From Microlunatus elymi (lineage in GTDB: Bacteria; Actinomycetota; Actinomycetes; Propionibacteriales; Propionibacteriaceae), in the NCBI RefSeq assembly GCF_007362775.1, contig NZ_CP041692.1:4216001-4280000 (forward strand): 64,000 bases of DNA, in the 5' to 3' direction. Of the stretch, positions 1 to 8,661 are shown in pieces; the first letter of the stretch is position 1; each line of letters opens with the position of its first letter. The notes under the pieces are model-generated. The model was given only the letters and a program-made list of their open reading frames with translations. It ran no database searches and was not told the origin of the DNA. The translations under genes and the position numbers were made by a program.

Positions 1-31
1 GGTGCCCGCAACGGATCGACTACCGGGCACC
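1..31. repeat. REP-like GC palindrome at window edge
   Basis: Inverted repeat with 8-bp arms GGTGCCCG (1-8) and CGGGCACC (24-31) around a loop containing a GGATC core. It matches the short GC-rich palindromes scattered between genes in the first 30 kb. Confidence 0.5.
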
Positions 32-55
32 GGGCGGTGTTCCCGGGCGGGCGCA

Positions 56-664
56 TCAGGGCGCGATCTGCTTCACGATCTCACCGGCCGCATCCAGGAA
101 CTCGACTCCAGCCGAACCATCCTCACCCACGCGCAGCCGAAGCCTGGGACGTCCTTGCCCGTCGCACAAGTTCAAAACCGAGTCGCCCTCCTCGGTACCG
201 GCAAACAAACGTCGCGACCCGAAGTGTCCTGGAGGGAACTGCGAGGTTGCCTCTTCCTGCTGCTCCGGCGTTAGGTCGGGCAGCCGATCCAGCACCGGCA
301 AATCGTCAACAAGGGACCGATCGAGCGGACGATCGTTCACCACCAGCCCGGCGCTCTGCCGCCCATCTTCGGTCACTCCACGGACCTGAACGATCTGATC
401 CTGCTCATACCCATCGAAGGTCAGACTCCCAGCCGAGCTGCCCTCCTGGCCGTTGAAGATCAGCCCGCCGTTCTCGGTCTCTTCATCGTTGAAGAACACC
501 ATCCCGGCGTACGGCCGATGGTGGGGATGCTCCTCCCCTCGCATGATCAGACCCGGCAATCGGTCGGCGCTGGCGATCACGCATCGCAGACGACCGTCCG
601 GTTCGCGAATGTTGATGCGCTGTACATCGATCTCGCCAAGGTCGGCATGTTCTCGATCACTCAT
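56..664 (-). CDS. conserved hypothetical protein, 202 aa
   Basis: I do not recognise a named domain. The protein is soluble, acidic and has no signal peptide or membrane segment. Its N-terminal part (around DVQRINIREPDG, RLPGLI and MVFFNDEETENGGLIF) resembles a group of actinobacterial hypothetical proteins with repeated Gly-rich beta turns, so a beta-rich fold is plausible. Three in-frame ATGs lie at 676, 673 and 664. I chose 664, directly before SDREHAD, and the choice could be wrong by four residues. The gene stands alone, and its 5' side is separated from the MerR-PurC gene by a GGATCC palindrome. No function is inferred. Confidence 0.6.
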   Translation of the reverse strand: MSDREHADLGEIDVQRINIREPDGRLRCVIASADRLPGLIMRGEEHPHHRPYAGMVFFNDEETENGGLIFNGQEGSSAGSLTFDGYEQDQIVQVRGVTEDGRQSAGLVVNDRPLDRSLVDDLPVLDRLPDLTPEQQEEATSQFPPGHFGSRRLFAGTEEGDSVLNLCDGQGRPRLRLRVGEDGSAGVEFLDAAGEIVKQIAP

Positions 665-770
665 GAAGGTCATCATGCCGCCCGGACGGGACCGTGCTGT
701 TCCAGCCCTCACAACGCCGACCCGACATCCTCCTGCAGAACGTGCACCGCCCTTGCAGACGATGATCTTC

Positions 771-800
771 ACCCCGCGCCGGAAGGATCCTTGACCGGGC
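771..800. repeat. REP-like GC palindrome
   Basis: Copy of the dispersed repeat: a GGATCC core next to ACCGGGCA, between the hypothetical gene and the MerR-PurC gene. The palindrome is imperfect. Confidence 0.4.
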
Positions 801-833
801 ACTTGGCGTATGTCGAGGCCTGCGTGGGCTCTG

Positions 834-2171
834 TCATCCTCCAAGGACTTTGGCCACTCGCTCGGTCGCGGTGAGTTCTGAGGCCTGGAAGGGCTGCTGG
901 GTCAGCTCCTCGGCGAGAAGGATGTAGCGGGTTGCTGTCGCGATGCCGACGTCGTCGGTCAGGATGGGTGGTTCTCCTTCGCCGCGGAACCCTTGCTCTA
1001 CCAGCCACTCTCGCAATGGCTCCTTGTCGAGTGCTCGCTGGTCCTCGCTGTTTCGGAACAGCTCGTCGTAGGTGCCTGCATACCAGTAGCGCGAACTGTC
1101 GGGGGTGTGAACCTCGTCGATGAGCACAATCTCGTCACCGAGCAATCCCAGCTCGTACTTGGTGTCAACCAGGATCAATCCATGTTGAGCGGCGATCTCT
1201 GTTCCCCGGGCGAACAGCCGGAAGCAAATATCGGCGCAACGATCGAACAGGTCCGCAGTCACCAGACCGGCAGCGATCGCGTCGGCGCGGCTGAGGTTGC
1301 GATCACGCAGCTCAAGCTTCGTCGACGGGGTCAGCATCGGGGCCGGCAACCGCTCGTCCTTACGAAGGCCGTCCGGCAGTGGGTTGCCCGCAATGTTGCG
1401 CGCACCCGCCTCGTAATTGACCCACAACGAAGTCTTCGTGACGCCCGTGATGTAGCCCCGGACGACGAACTCCAGCGGTATCGGAGTGCACTCACGGACC
1501 CGCCAGACATTGGGGTCGGGGACCTCGAGGAGGTGATTGGAGACGATATCGGCGGTGGCGTCGAACCAGTAGTTGGCGATCGCGTTCAGGATCTGCCCCT
1601 TGAACGGGATCGTCCCCACGTGCCGGTCGAACGCCGACAATCTGTCGGTGGTCACGATGGTGCGAACATCGCCGTCGACGTAGCTGTCACGAACCTTTCC
1701 CTCGTGGCGGACACCAATGTGGCCGAACTCGGTCCGGTCGAGCGTGCCGCGCAGTTCCCTCGCGAACCTCTCACCGGTCAGCATCGGCGCTCCCTCATCG
1801 ACCCGCAGCGATGACTCCACGGCATCCTCTCTTTCGATCATCCGGTCCATTGCGTCCACCTGTGCAGCTGCCCGACGGGCTGCCTGACTCAAACGTCGAC
1901 GGTGCTCGATCAGCCGCGCCCGCCGGATCGCTCGATCGGTGGAGTCGACGATGGCGGCGACCTCCTCCAGCGGCATCCCGACGTCCCGCAAGACAGCCAG
2001 CGTGCGTGCCCGCGGCAGCTGCCGCAGCCGGTACCGGCGGTAGCCGGTCCGATCATCAACTTCAGCCGGCACGAGCAGCCCGACCTGGTGGTAGTGCCGC
2101 AACGTCTCAACCGTCAGTCCCGACAAGTGCGCGAACGCGCCGATTCCAATACATTCGCCAGGGGGCCACAA
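834..2171 (-). CDS. purC: MerR HTH domain fused to SAICAR synthetase (PurC)
   Basis: This is one uninterrupted 445-aa reading frame with two parts. Residues about 8-125 are a MerR DNA-binding domain with coiled coil (IGAFAHLSGLTVETLRHYHQ, then RTGYRRYRL). Residues about 130-445 are a full-length SAICAR synthetase, which joins CAIR and aspartate with ATP in purine synthesis. Its hallmarks are all visible: GKVRDSY, TTDRLSAFD, VRGYITG, TPSTK, LVDTKYELG and IDEVHTPDSSRYW. The length of the second part equals a normal PurC. The start is unclear: TTG at 2171 follows a stop codon two codons upstream, and no ATG or GTG lies before the HTH. No other purine gene is nearby. It may be a second, regulated PurC or a PurC-like enzyme of nucleoside metabolism. 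Confidence 0.8.
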   Translation of the reverse strand: MWPPGECIGIGAFAHLSGLTVETLRHYHQVGLLVPAEVDDRTGYRRYRLRQLPRARTLAVLRDVGMPLEEVAAIVDSTDRAIRRARLIEHRRRLSQAARRAAAQVDAMDRMIEREDAVESSLRVDEGAPMLTGERFARELRGTLDRTEFGHIGVRHEGKVRDSYVDGDVRTIVTTDRLSAFDRHVGTIPFKGQILNAIANYWFDATADIVSNHLLEVPDPNVWRVRECTPIPLEFVVRGYITGVTKTSLWVNYEAGARNIAGNPLPDGLRKDERLPAPMLTPSTKLELRDRNLSRADAIAAGLVTADLFDRCADICFRLFARGTEIAAQHGLILVDTKYELGLLGDEIVLIDEVHTPDSSRYWYAGTYDELFRNSEDQRALDKEPLREWLVEQGFRGEGEPPILTDDVGIATATRYILLAEELTQQPFQASELTATERVAKVLGG

Positions 2172-2276
2172 CCGCTACCGTCCCACCCTCGGCCGCCCGA
2201 GAGTCAACTTTGCGACCCGCCACAGCCAGTCGATCTCGGTCGTAGCCGCTTGCTCCCGAACGCGATCGCCTGCCCC

Positions 2277-2360
2277 GCAACGGATCCCGATTCGGGCACG
2301 CCGGTGACCTTGTCTGGTACCCGGTGATCACGCGGCGGGGTCCCTTCACCGGGCAGTTCG
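2277..2360. repeat. pair of REP-like GC palindromes
   Basis: Two copies of the dispersed repeat lie in the 219-bp gap upstream of the MerR-PurC gene. One has GGATCCCGATTCGGGCAC and the other GGGTCCCTTCACCGGGCA. Nothing coding is seen in the gap. Confidence 0.4.
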
Positions 2361-2390
2361 ACAGCCGGTCCGTGAGCGGGCGGAGAGCGG

Positions 2391-2729
2391 TTAGACGCCG
2401 TCCGTCTCGGCCGAATCGGATCGGAGCCAGTTTTCCCAGTCTTGTCCTCCGTGAAACACGCCGAGGATATTGATCACGACCTTGCCCGAAGAGTCATCGA
2501 CCTCGTAGGCGATCGTCGTCCGCTTCCGGAAGGTCGTCGTGTGTATCCCGGCGCGGACGTCGGGTCGGATCCGACCGGCTCGTGGGAACATCGGGATGCT
2601 TTCGCAATGATCCATGACCGCCGAAACGAAGCTGCGGGCCACAGCAGCGGACCCGTTCTCAGTGATCCACTGATCAAGCTCATCCAGTTGTTGCAAAGCC
2701 TCCGGCGTGTAGTGGACCCGGCCCGTCAT
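2391..2729 (-). CDS. RelE/ParE-family toxin
   Basis: This 112-aa basic protein has the RelE/ParE layout: an N-terminal helical pair (YTPEALQQLDELDQW), a central Phe-Pro-Arg segment (FPRAGR), a strand segment RTTIAYEVDD, and the C-terminal strand INILGVFHGGQDW. Known members inhibit translation or gyrase. I chose ATG 2729 because it overlaps the antitoxin stop codon as ATGA, the usual arrangement. The substrate (mRNA or gyrase) cannot be read from the sequence. Confidence 0.85.
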   Translation of the reverse strand: MTGRVHYTPEALQQLDELDQWITENGSAAVARSFVSAVMDHCESIPMFPRAGRIRPDVRAGIHTTTFRKRTTIAYEVDDSSGKVVINILGVFHGGQDWENWLRSDSAETDGV

Positions 2730-2971
2730 GAACGGGCGGCCCACTTCGCTTCGAAGTGCGCCCGGACATCCTCAGCCGGGATCGCGCGTGACGGATCAGC
2801 CTTCAACCGGTCGTAGGCCGCCGCAGCCTCGGATTGAAGCCACTCCTCTGCTGCACGGTCAGCCACCGCATCAGGTTCGACCGACTCCAGCAGTCGCAAC
2901 GCGACATCCTTACGCACCGCAGGAGGCAGCGACATCCCTGCCTCGTAGAACTCCGATGCGCTCAACGACAT
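2726..2971 (-). CDS. addiction module antitoxin
   Basis: An 81-aa acidic helical protein of the short 'addiction module protein' type (LPPAVRKDVALRLLESVE near residues 16-33, then WLQSEAAAAYDRLKADP). It lies first in a two-gene operon and overlaps the RelE/ParE toxin by four bases. It likely neutralises that toxin and represses its own promoter. A module with the same organisation lies at 8410-8975. Confidence 0.82.
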   Translation of the reverse strand: MSLSASEFYEAGMSLPPAVRKDVALRLLESVEPDAVADRAAEEWLQSEAAAAYDRLKADPSRAIPAEDVRAHFEAKWAARS

Positions 2972-3060
2972 GGAGTCATTCTACGACGACGACCTGACGG
3001 GCAACTGCCCCGAAGATGTCAGCCAATGTCACCACCACCAGACCGCATTCAGGCAGCGGC

Positions 3061-3096
3061 CGTCCCGCATGGGATCCCGACCCGGGCACTCACTTT
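3061..3096. repeat. REP-like GC palindrome
   Basis: Copy of the dispersed repeat (GGGATCCCGACCCGGGCAC) in the 221-bp gap between the antitoxin and the reductase-like gene. No gene is seen in this gap. Confidence 0.4.
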
Positions 3097-3192
3097 GTTC
3101 AGGTCCACGCTGACGCCGTCGGGGCGATCACTGGGCGGCTCAACTTCTGGGCTCGGGAGGAATCGCGGGCGGCAGTCCCAGGCCGCCACCGA

Positions 3193-3792
3193 TCAGCGGC
3201 GTTTCACGGCGTAGGTGACTCGCATGGCGCCGTTGTCGAAAGTGTTGACGCCGATCAACTGCAGGTGCGTACGCCCGACCAGGTTGTCGAACAGTCGCCT
3301 ACCCTCGTGCACGACGGTCGGGTGGATGATCAGCTGGAATTCGTCAACCAGCTTGGCGTTGATCAGGGACTGAACCAGGGTCGGGCTGCCGAAGGTCATG
3401 ATCTCGCCGCCGGCCGACCTCTTCAGTCTCTTGATCTGCGTCTGGAGGTCGTCGCCGGTGAGCTGGGTCACCGGTTCGAACCTGCCCCAGGCCAGATCCG
3501 CCAACGGTTCGCCACTGACGATGATCTTCCTGGTGGTGTTGATCTTCTCGGCAAGACGGGAGGTTGTATCGGCCTGCCCGGATTGTTTGAAGTTCGGCCA
3601 TTTCCGGACCAGGTCCTCATAGGTGGCGCGTCCCACAAGGATGGCATCGACGTCGGCCAACGACGCCAAGAACGCCTCGAGCGACTCGGCAACGGGGGCA
3701 CTTCCCCACTTCCACTCCGTCTCGTCGCCTGTCGGCGGGCCAGTGACAACTCCATTGACGGTGCTGTTGATGGAGACGGTGAGCTTACGCAT
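3193..3792 (-). CDS. dihydrofolate reductase-like (RibD C-terminal) protein
   Basis: A 199-aa member of the RibD C-terminal/DHFR-like family, NADPH-dependent reductases often found with small regulators in actinobacteria. Visible features are the N-terminal strand with SINSTVNGVVTGP, the helix-strand ILVGRATYEDLVRKWP, KIIVSGEP, and the cofactor-side segment GGEIMTFGSPTLVQSL. The ATG at 3792 is preceded by GAGGA at proper spacing. It follows the SnoaL-like gene by 20 bp, so the two are probably co-transcribed and controlled by the TetR operators at 4226-4271. The substrate is unknown, and true folate reductase activity is unlikely. Confidence 0.82.
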   Translation of the reverse strand: MRKLTVSINSTVNGVVTGPPTGDETEWKWGSAPVAESLEAFLASLADVDAILVGRATYEDLVRKWPNFKQSGQADTTSRLAEKINTTRKIIVSGEPLADLAWGRFEPVTQLTGDDLQTQIKRLKRSAGGEIMTFGSPTLVQSLINAKLVDEFQLIIHPTVVHEGRRLFDNLVGRTHLQLIGVNTFDNGAMRVTYAVKRR

Positions 3793-3812
3793 GGTCGTCC
3801 TCGAATCCGATC

Positions 3813-4202
3813 TCACTGTGCAGCCAAGGGAATTGGTTGCTCGCCGGGCGTCTTGCTGTACCCCAGCGCTTCGACGACCACGCCGTCGGCGACGCGCATC
3901 ACATTGACACCGCGCACATAATCACCCTCGCCGGTGCCGAATCGGTATCGCCACAGAATCGTGCCGTGGCCCTCACCGGCATCGATCCGTTCGGGTTCGA
4001 ACTGCGTTGTCCGATCACTGGCCAGCGCCTGCCAGAACGCGAGGCAGGCATCGCGGCCTTCGTACCGGCCGCCATCCGGCGCCGGCTGCACACTCTCCAT
4101 CACACAGTCGGCGCCCACCAGATCGGCGAGCAAGGCGGGATCGTGATCGACAAATGCTTGATTGAAGCGGCTGATGACCGCCCCAGTGTCTGGACCTGAC
4201 AT
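3813..4202 (-). CDS. SnoaL/NTF2-like protein
   Basis: A 129-aa single-domain cone-fold protein of the SnoaL/nuclear transport factor 2 superfamily. It shows the N-terminal helix RFNQAFVDHDPALLADLV, then YEGRDACLAFWQAL, the strand TILWRYRF and the C-terminal VNVMRVADGVVVEALGY. Such proteins bind or isomerise small hydrophobic ligands. It is the first gene of the leftward operon, is divergent from tetR, and has the double operator in its promoter region. Confidence 0.8.
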   Translation of the reverse strand: MSGPDTGAVISRFNQAFVDHDPALLADLVGADCVMESVQPAPDGGRYEGRDACLAFWQALASDRTTQFEPERIDAGEGHGTILWRYRFGTGEGDYVRGVNVMRVADGVVVEALGYSKTPGEQPIPLAAQ

Positions 4203-4225
4203 GGTTCAACCCTTCATGGACCTGA

Positions 4226-4271
4226 TAGACCGGTTGGTCTATCCCCGGGAGATAGTAGACCACTTGATCTA
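4226..4271. promoter_or_regulatory. double TetR operator
   Basis: Two inverted repeats with the same 6-4-6 geometry. The first is TAGACC-N4-GGTCTA at 4226-4241, a perfect palindrome. The second is TAGACC-N4-GATCTA at 4256-4271, with one mismatch. They are 30 bp apart centre to centre, in the gap between the divergent tetR and SnoaL genes. This form is typical of self-regulating TetR repressors. Confidence 0.75.
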
Positions 4272-4298
4272 CCTCCGCAAGCGATGCATGCTGGGGCC

Positions 4299-4859
4299 AT
4301 GAACGTTGCCGGGCCGGGTCCACGTGAACGTCTGCTCGAAGCCGCGGAGCGGCTGACCTACACGGCGGGTGCCAACGTCGGCGTGGGCGCTCTGCTCAAG
4401 GAGGCCAACGTGGCCAGACGATCGCTCTACCAACACTTCGGCGGCAAGGACGCACTGATCGCCGAACTGCTCCGGGACACAGCACGGAAAGACCTGGACG
4501 CGTACCGATCGGCAATGGAATCGGCGGGCGACGATCCACAGGCCAGAGTGCTAGCGATCTTCGACTACCTGGACGAGGTGGTCAGTTCCCCGGGATTTCG
4601 GGGCTGCCGCTACCTCGGCACCGATCTTGCTCTCGCCGGCCCCGACCACCCCGCGCACCGGGTCACCCGTGACTACCGCCGCGGCCTCCACGACCTCGTC
4701 CAACACGAGATGCAGCGACTCGCCCATCCCGACCCCGCCGACGCCGCCGAGCAGATCCTGCTGCTCATCGAAGGCACACTGGCCACCGGCGCAACGCGCC
4801 CGACTGCGCGGCCGGCCCAGACCGCCCGCCGGATCACCAACACCCTGCTCGACAAATAA
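4299..4859 (+). CDS. TetR-family transcriptional repressor
   Basis: A 186-aa regulator. The N-terminal HTH spans about residues 6-50 (RERLLEAAERLTY, then VGALLKEANVARRSLYQHFGGKDAL). A ligand-binding helical domain follows (RVLAIFDYLDEVV, ILLLIEGTLATGA). I chose ATG 4299, not the upstream ATG at 4284, because homologues begin a few residues before the HTH. It is divergent from the SnoaL/reductase operon across the double TAGACC operator, so it likely represses itself and that operon until a small, perhaps toxic, compound binds. Confidence 0.87.
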   Translation: MNVAGPGPRERLLEAAERLTYTAGANVGVGALLKEANVARRSLYQHFGGKDALIAELLRDTARKDLDAYRSAMESAGDDPQARVLAIFDYLDEVVSSPGFRGCRYLGTDLALAGPDHPAHRVTRDYRRGLHDLVQHEMQRLAHPDPADAAEQILLLIEGTLATGATRPTARPAQTARRITNTLLDK

Positions 4860-4883
4860 ACCCGCAACCCTTCAGACCCGAAA

Positions 4884-4918
4884 CGTGTCCGGCCCGGATC
4901 CTTCACCGGGCTGTTCGT
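4884..4918. repeat. REP-like GC palindrome
   Basis: Copy of the dispersed repeat (GGATCCTTCACCGGGC) in the gap after tetR. Confidence 0.4.
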
Positions 4919-5047
4919 GTCAACCGCTGGTGGTTGACCGTCCCAAACGTTTCCGCTGGGAAGCCAGCACCGAGTCCGGATGCCGATTGGAATCGACATC
5001 TGTGACTGGGCTGGGCTCGGTGCTGGTTCCTGTGGGCTGGGGCCGGG

Positions 5048-7354
5048 CTATGCCGCTGGCTCGAGGTCGATCGTCACCTTCTCGATCCCACCCGTGAACG
5101 CGAACGGGAGGGTGTAGTTGAAGTCGACTGGCGATCCGACGTCCATTCCGATGTCGAGCCCTTCTCCGAGTGAGAGTTGGGCGGGCACCGTCCGTTCCAA
5201 ACGTCCCTCGGCGACGACGTCGCCGTCGACCGAGAGCGTCACCGCGCCGCCCTTGGCGATACCGCCGCCGTCGTAGACGAAGTCCACGACGATCTGTCTG
5301 GTGCCGGCCGCGATGGCCTCCTCCGCGACGAAGGTGGGCCGCTCGAGGGCGAGGAAGTTGTAGACGAAGGTCGGCTTGCCGTCTTTCAGGTAGAGCCCGT
5401 AGCCGCCCTCGAGACCACCGTGGGTCACGATCATGCCCTCCGCGCCGCCCTCGGGGATCTCGACATCTGCGGTGATGCGCCACGACTTGTTGAGCATCGG
5501 CAGGCACGCCGCGTCAGGCAGGCCGACCATGCCTGGGTAGTAGGTGGCGCTCCTGCGTCCGCCGATGAGACTCGGACGTCCCATGGCCTCGGAATTGAAC
5601 CGTTCGGTCGCGCGCCAGTCGAGCGGCAGCACCTGGTATTTCGACGCCTCGGCCCACCACAGGTCTTGTAGCTGGCGGAGCTTCTCTGGGTGCTCGGCTG
5701 CGAGGTCCTTTGCCTGCGAGAAGTCCTTCTCGACGTCGTAGAGTTCCCAGACCGCGGCGTCGGGATCCCAGTTCTGTCGGTTCGGGTTCCACGGGACGAA
5801 ACTCGGGGCGGAGGCCATCCAGCCGTCGTGATACAGCCCACGGTTGGCAGCCAGCTCGAAGTACTGGGTGCGGCGGGTCTCGGGGGCGTCGGCATCGAGC
5901 AGCGCCTGCGCGAAGCTGTGCCCCTCAATGGGCTTCTGGGCGACGCCGTTCAGAGAGTCGGGCGGAGTGATGCCGCACACCTCATAGAGCGTCGGCACGA
6001 TGTCGATGACGTGCAAGAACTGCTCACGCAGTCCGCCACGGTCTGTGATGCGGTCCGGCCACGAGATGATCATCGGATTACGGGTGCCTCCGAAGTGAGA
6101 CGCCACCTGCTTCGTCCACTGGAACGGTGCGTTCATCGCGTGCGCCCACGACGCCGGGAAGTGGTTGAAGTGCTTGGGCCCGCCGAGCTCGTCGATCGCG
6201 AGCAGGTTGTCCTCCCAATGCTCGCTGATGCCGTTGAAGAAGAGGTTCTCGCACAGCGACCCCTCGAGCCCGCCCTCGGCGCTGGATCCGTTGTCGCCCG
6301 CGATGTAGACGATGATCGTGTTATCGGCGTCGGGAAGCTGCTTGACCGTGTCAATCACGCGCCCGATGTGATGGTCGACATGGGCGCCGTACGCCGCGAA
6401 AACCTCCATCATCCGCGCGTACAGCCGACGCTGATCGTCGTTCAACTCCTCCCAGGAAGGCAGACCCTCGGAGCGCTCGGTGAGCTCGGTGTCAGCGGGG
6501 ACCACGCCGAGCGCCTTCTGCCGCTGGAGCGTCTGCTCGCGGTAGACATCCCACCCCTCGTCGAACTGCCCGCGGAACTTCTCGATCCACTCCGGCGAGA
6601 CGTGATGAGGTGCATGCGTCGCTCCGGTCGCGAGATACAGGAAATAGGGCCTATCGGGCGCGATCGACTTCGCGCGACGCACCCAATCGATCGCGTGATC
6701 GGCGAGATCCTCGGTCAAGTGGTACTCGGGATCGCTCGAGGCGGGAACGAGGTCGCGGTTCTCGAAGAGGACAGGATTCCAGTGATTCATGTCGCCCGCG
6801 TTGAACCCGTAGAAGTAGTCGAACCCGAGCCCGTTCGCCCAACGATCGAACGGTCCCACCTGGCTCGTCTCCCACGGCGGCGTGTTGTGGTTCTTACCCA
6901 CCCACGCCGTCATATACCCGTTCTGCCGCAGGACCTCCCCGATCGTGCCGCAACTCTTGGGCAACACACACGTGTAGCCGTCGTAACCCGTGGCGACCTC
7001 GGTGATGCCCGCGAACGAGGCCGAATGGTGGTTGCGCCCCGTCATGAGAGCGGCTCGCGTCGGCGAGCACAACGCGGTCGTGTGGAAGCGGTTGAACGCA
7101 ATGCCCTCCTCGCGCAGGCGGTCCATCGTGGGCGACGGCACCCCGCCCCCGAACGTCGAGAACTGACCGAACCCCGCATCGTCGAGCAGCACAAGCACGA
7201 TGTTGGGGGCACCCTCCGGCGGACTCACCGGCTGCGGGAAGGTCGCCGGATCGGAGTCCTGGAAGGTGCGACCGACCTGCCCGGCATACCTGAAGTCAGG
7301 ACGGGGAAGAGTCGACGGAGTCGACGGGGCAGCGAACGCGGACACATCGGACAT
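5048..7354 (-). CDS. type I arylsulfatase with C-terminal lectin-like domain
   Basis: A 768-aa sulfatase that hydrolyses sulfate esters, probably cytosolic since no signal peptide is seen. The metal-binding Asp pair is in VLLDDAGFG (about residues 55-63). The formylglycine motif C-S-P-T-R is at 96-100, so Cys96 should be oxidised by a formylglycine-generating enzyme, which is not in this window. Further active-site elements are WVGKNHNTP, ATGATHAPHH and VYIAGDNGSS. Residues about 580-768 form a beta-rich, concanavalin-like tail. The ATG at 7354 follows AAGGAG. Upstream in-frame codons exist but lack homology and were left out. It stands alone and its sulfated substrate is unknown. Confidence 0.92.
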   Translation of the reverse strand: MSDVSAFAAPSTPSTLPRPDFRYAGQVGRTFQDSDPATFPQPVSPPEGAPNIVLVLLDDAGFGQFSTFGGGVPSPTMDRLREEGIAFNRFHTTALCSPTRAALMTGRNHHSASFAGITEVATGYDGYTCVLPKSCGTIGEVLRQNGYMTAWVGKNHNTPPWETSQVGPFDRWANGLGFDYFYGFNAGDMNHWNPVLFENRDLVPASSDPEYHLTEDLADHAIDWVRRAKSIAPDRPYFLYLATGATHAPHHVSPEWIEKFRGQFDEGWDVYREQTLQRQKALGVVPADTELTERSEGLPSWEELNDDQRRLYARMMEVFAAYGAHVDHHIGRVIDTVKQLPDADNTIIVYIAGDNGSSAEGGLEGSLCENLFFNGISEHWEDNLLAIDELGGPKHFNHFPASWAHAMNAPFQWTKQVASHFGGTRNPMIISWPDRITDRGGLREQFLHVIDIVPTLYEVCGITPPDSLNGVAQKPIEGHSFAQALLDADAPETRRTQYFELAANRGLYHDGWMASAPSFVPWNPNRQNWDPDAAVWELYDVEKDFSQAKDLAAEHPEKLRQLQDLWWAEASKYQVLPLDWRATERFNSEAMGRPSLIGGRRSATYYPGMVGLPDAACLPMLNKSWRITADVEIPEGGAEGMIVTHGGLEGGYGLYLKDGKPTFVYNFLALERPTFVAEEAIAAGTRQIVVDFVYDGGGIAKGGAVTLSVDGDVVAEGRLERTVPAQLSLGEGLDIGMDVGSPVDFNYTLPFAFTGGIEKVTIDLEPAA

Positions 7355-7565
7355 GAGTCTCCTTAGCTCAGGCGGTGGGACGTAGTCCAGCAGATCCGCT
7401 GCCGCCGCGTCCAGACATCTACGACTGCAATCCGCAGCACCACGGATACAAGTAAGGGCTTCAGCGACTGCCCGCAAGGCGTTCCATGACGGATATCGCT
7501 GAAGGCCGCCCGGAGCCCGCCCCTTGCCGGGCAGTAGTCCGGGCGGCCCCAGCGGGCACCACCGG
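7355..7565. other. intergenic region with GC-rich repeat
   Basis: About 210 bp between the sulfatase and the broken recombinase. It contains inverted GCCCG/CGGGC words near 7505-7560, similar to the dispersed repeats. No gene is supported. Confidence 0.3.
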
Positions 7566-8224
7566 TCACACAGCAACGATCGTCTCGGAAGCTCGATCCA
7601 GCTCCGCCACGGCTTCCCGATCGTCATCGCCGACCGTTGATCCCGCCACTCTCGCCAGGGCCCGGCGCTGTGCCCTATAAACGGTCGACCGCGCAACACC
7701 GAACAACTCGGCCACCTCACCGGTGCTGTACCGGCCCGAGTTCATCAACTCGACCAGATGGGCCTCCTGCCGAACACTCAACTTCGGCAGCTTTCCGCGC
7801 AGATGCCCCTTCGCTTTCGCGACCCGCATCCCCTCCACGGTACGCATCCGGATCAGATCGGCTTCGAACTCAGCGACCATGGCCAACACGTTGAACAACA
7901 GCCGACCGATCGCATCAGTGGGGTCGTAGACCGAACCACCCAGACTCAACCGGACACCAGCCGACGTCAACTCCTCCCCGATCGCCCGAGCATCCGGCAC
8001 CGACCTGGCCAACCGGTCCAGCTTCGCACCACCAACGTGTCACCAGACCGACACGCCGCCATCGCCTGCCGCAGACCCGGCCGATCCCGGTTCGTGCCAG
8101 TCAAGCCATGATCAACATAGATCCGATCCATACCGACACCCAGACGTTGCAGCGCCTCACGCTGAACCGTCAGATCCTGATCCTCGGTCGACACCCGCGC
8201 ATAGCCGACCAGCAATTCCGTCAT
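7566..8224 (-). pseudogene. frameshifted serine recombinase (resolvase/invertase)
   Basis: The 5' part encodes the catalytic start of a small serine recombinase (VGYARVSTEDQDLTVQREAL, with the catalytic Ser in ARVST). The 3' part, in another frame, encodes LFNVLAMVAEFEADLIRMRT, the E helix and the C-terminal HTH (STGEVAELFGVARSTVYRA). The join falls near 8026, where VVRSWTGWPGR replaces the expected VVAKLDRLARS. One lost G restores the usual sequence. All domains are otherwise present, so decay is recent or a base was missed in sequencing. It marks an accessory region beside a toxin-antitoxin module. Confidence 0.85.
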
Positions 8225-8409
8225 CACTCAGCCCTCCTGAGCAAACCCCGGGCCTTTTCCCCGAGGAGCAACACGATGCTGCTCAACCCATCGAAGCCTC
8301 GATCCGGCCACAACAGACCGGACGGATCGCCACCAGACGGCTTTGGCGGTCGATGGATCCTGGATTACGGCAGTAGTCAAGGGACGGTGCCCGCTCGTAC
8401 ACTTGGACC

Positions 8410-8661
8410 ATGACGGCACGGCTGGCGGACTACGTCGAAGCAGGTTACGAGCTCACTCCCGATGAGCGACTCGAAGCAGCCAGGATGCTGCGGCTCAGCG
8501 TGGATCAAGACACCGACGGCAATCAGACCGAGATCGATGCAGCCTGGGACGACGTCATCGACCGGCGCGTGGCCAGTGTCATCGACGGCACGGCCACGCT
8601 CGTCGACGGTCCCGCAAGCCTCGCCCAGATCCGCGCTGAGCTTGCCACGCGCCGCAAGTGA
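8410..8661 (+). CDS. addiction module antitoxin
   Basis: An 83-aa acidic protein of the short addiction-module family (LTPDERLEAARMLRLSV, then EIDAAWDDVIDRRVASVIDG and LAQIRAELATRRK). It is the first gene of a two-gene operon, with the stop overlapping the toxin GTG as GTGA. It pairs with the RelE/ParE toxin downstream and is a second module of the same general type as at 2391-2971. Confidence 0.82.
   Translation: MTARLADYVEAGYELTPDERLEAARMLRLSVDQDTDGNQTEIDAAWDDVIDRRVASVIDGTATLVDGPASLAQIRAELATRRK

Noticed and set aside
5690-7366. Long plus-strand frame opposite the arylsulfatase
   Set aside because: Shadow of the sulfatase gene, Arg/Val/Gly-rich without motifs.
7355-7720. N-terminal extension of the arylsulfatase by about 120 residues
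   Set aside because: The extension has no similarity to sulfatases, and a strong AAGGAG sits right before ATG 7354.
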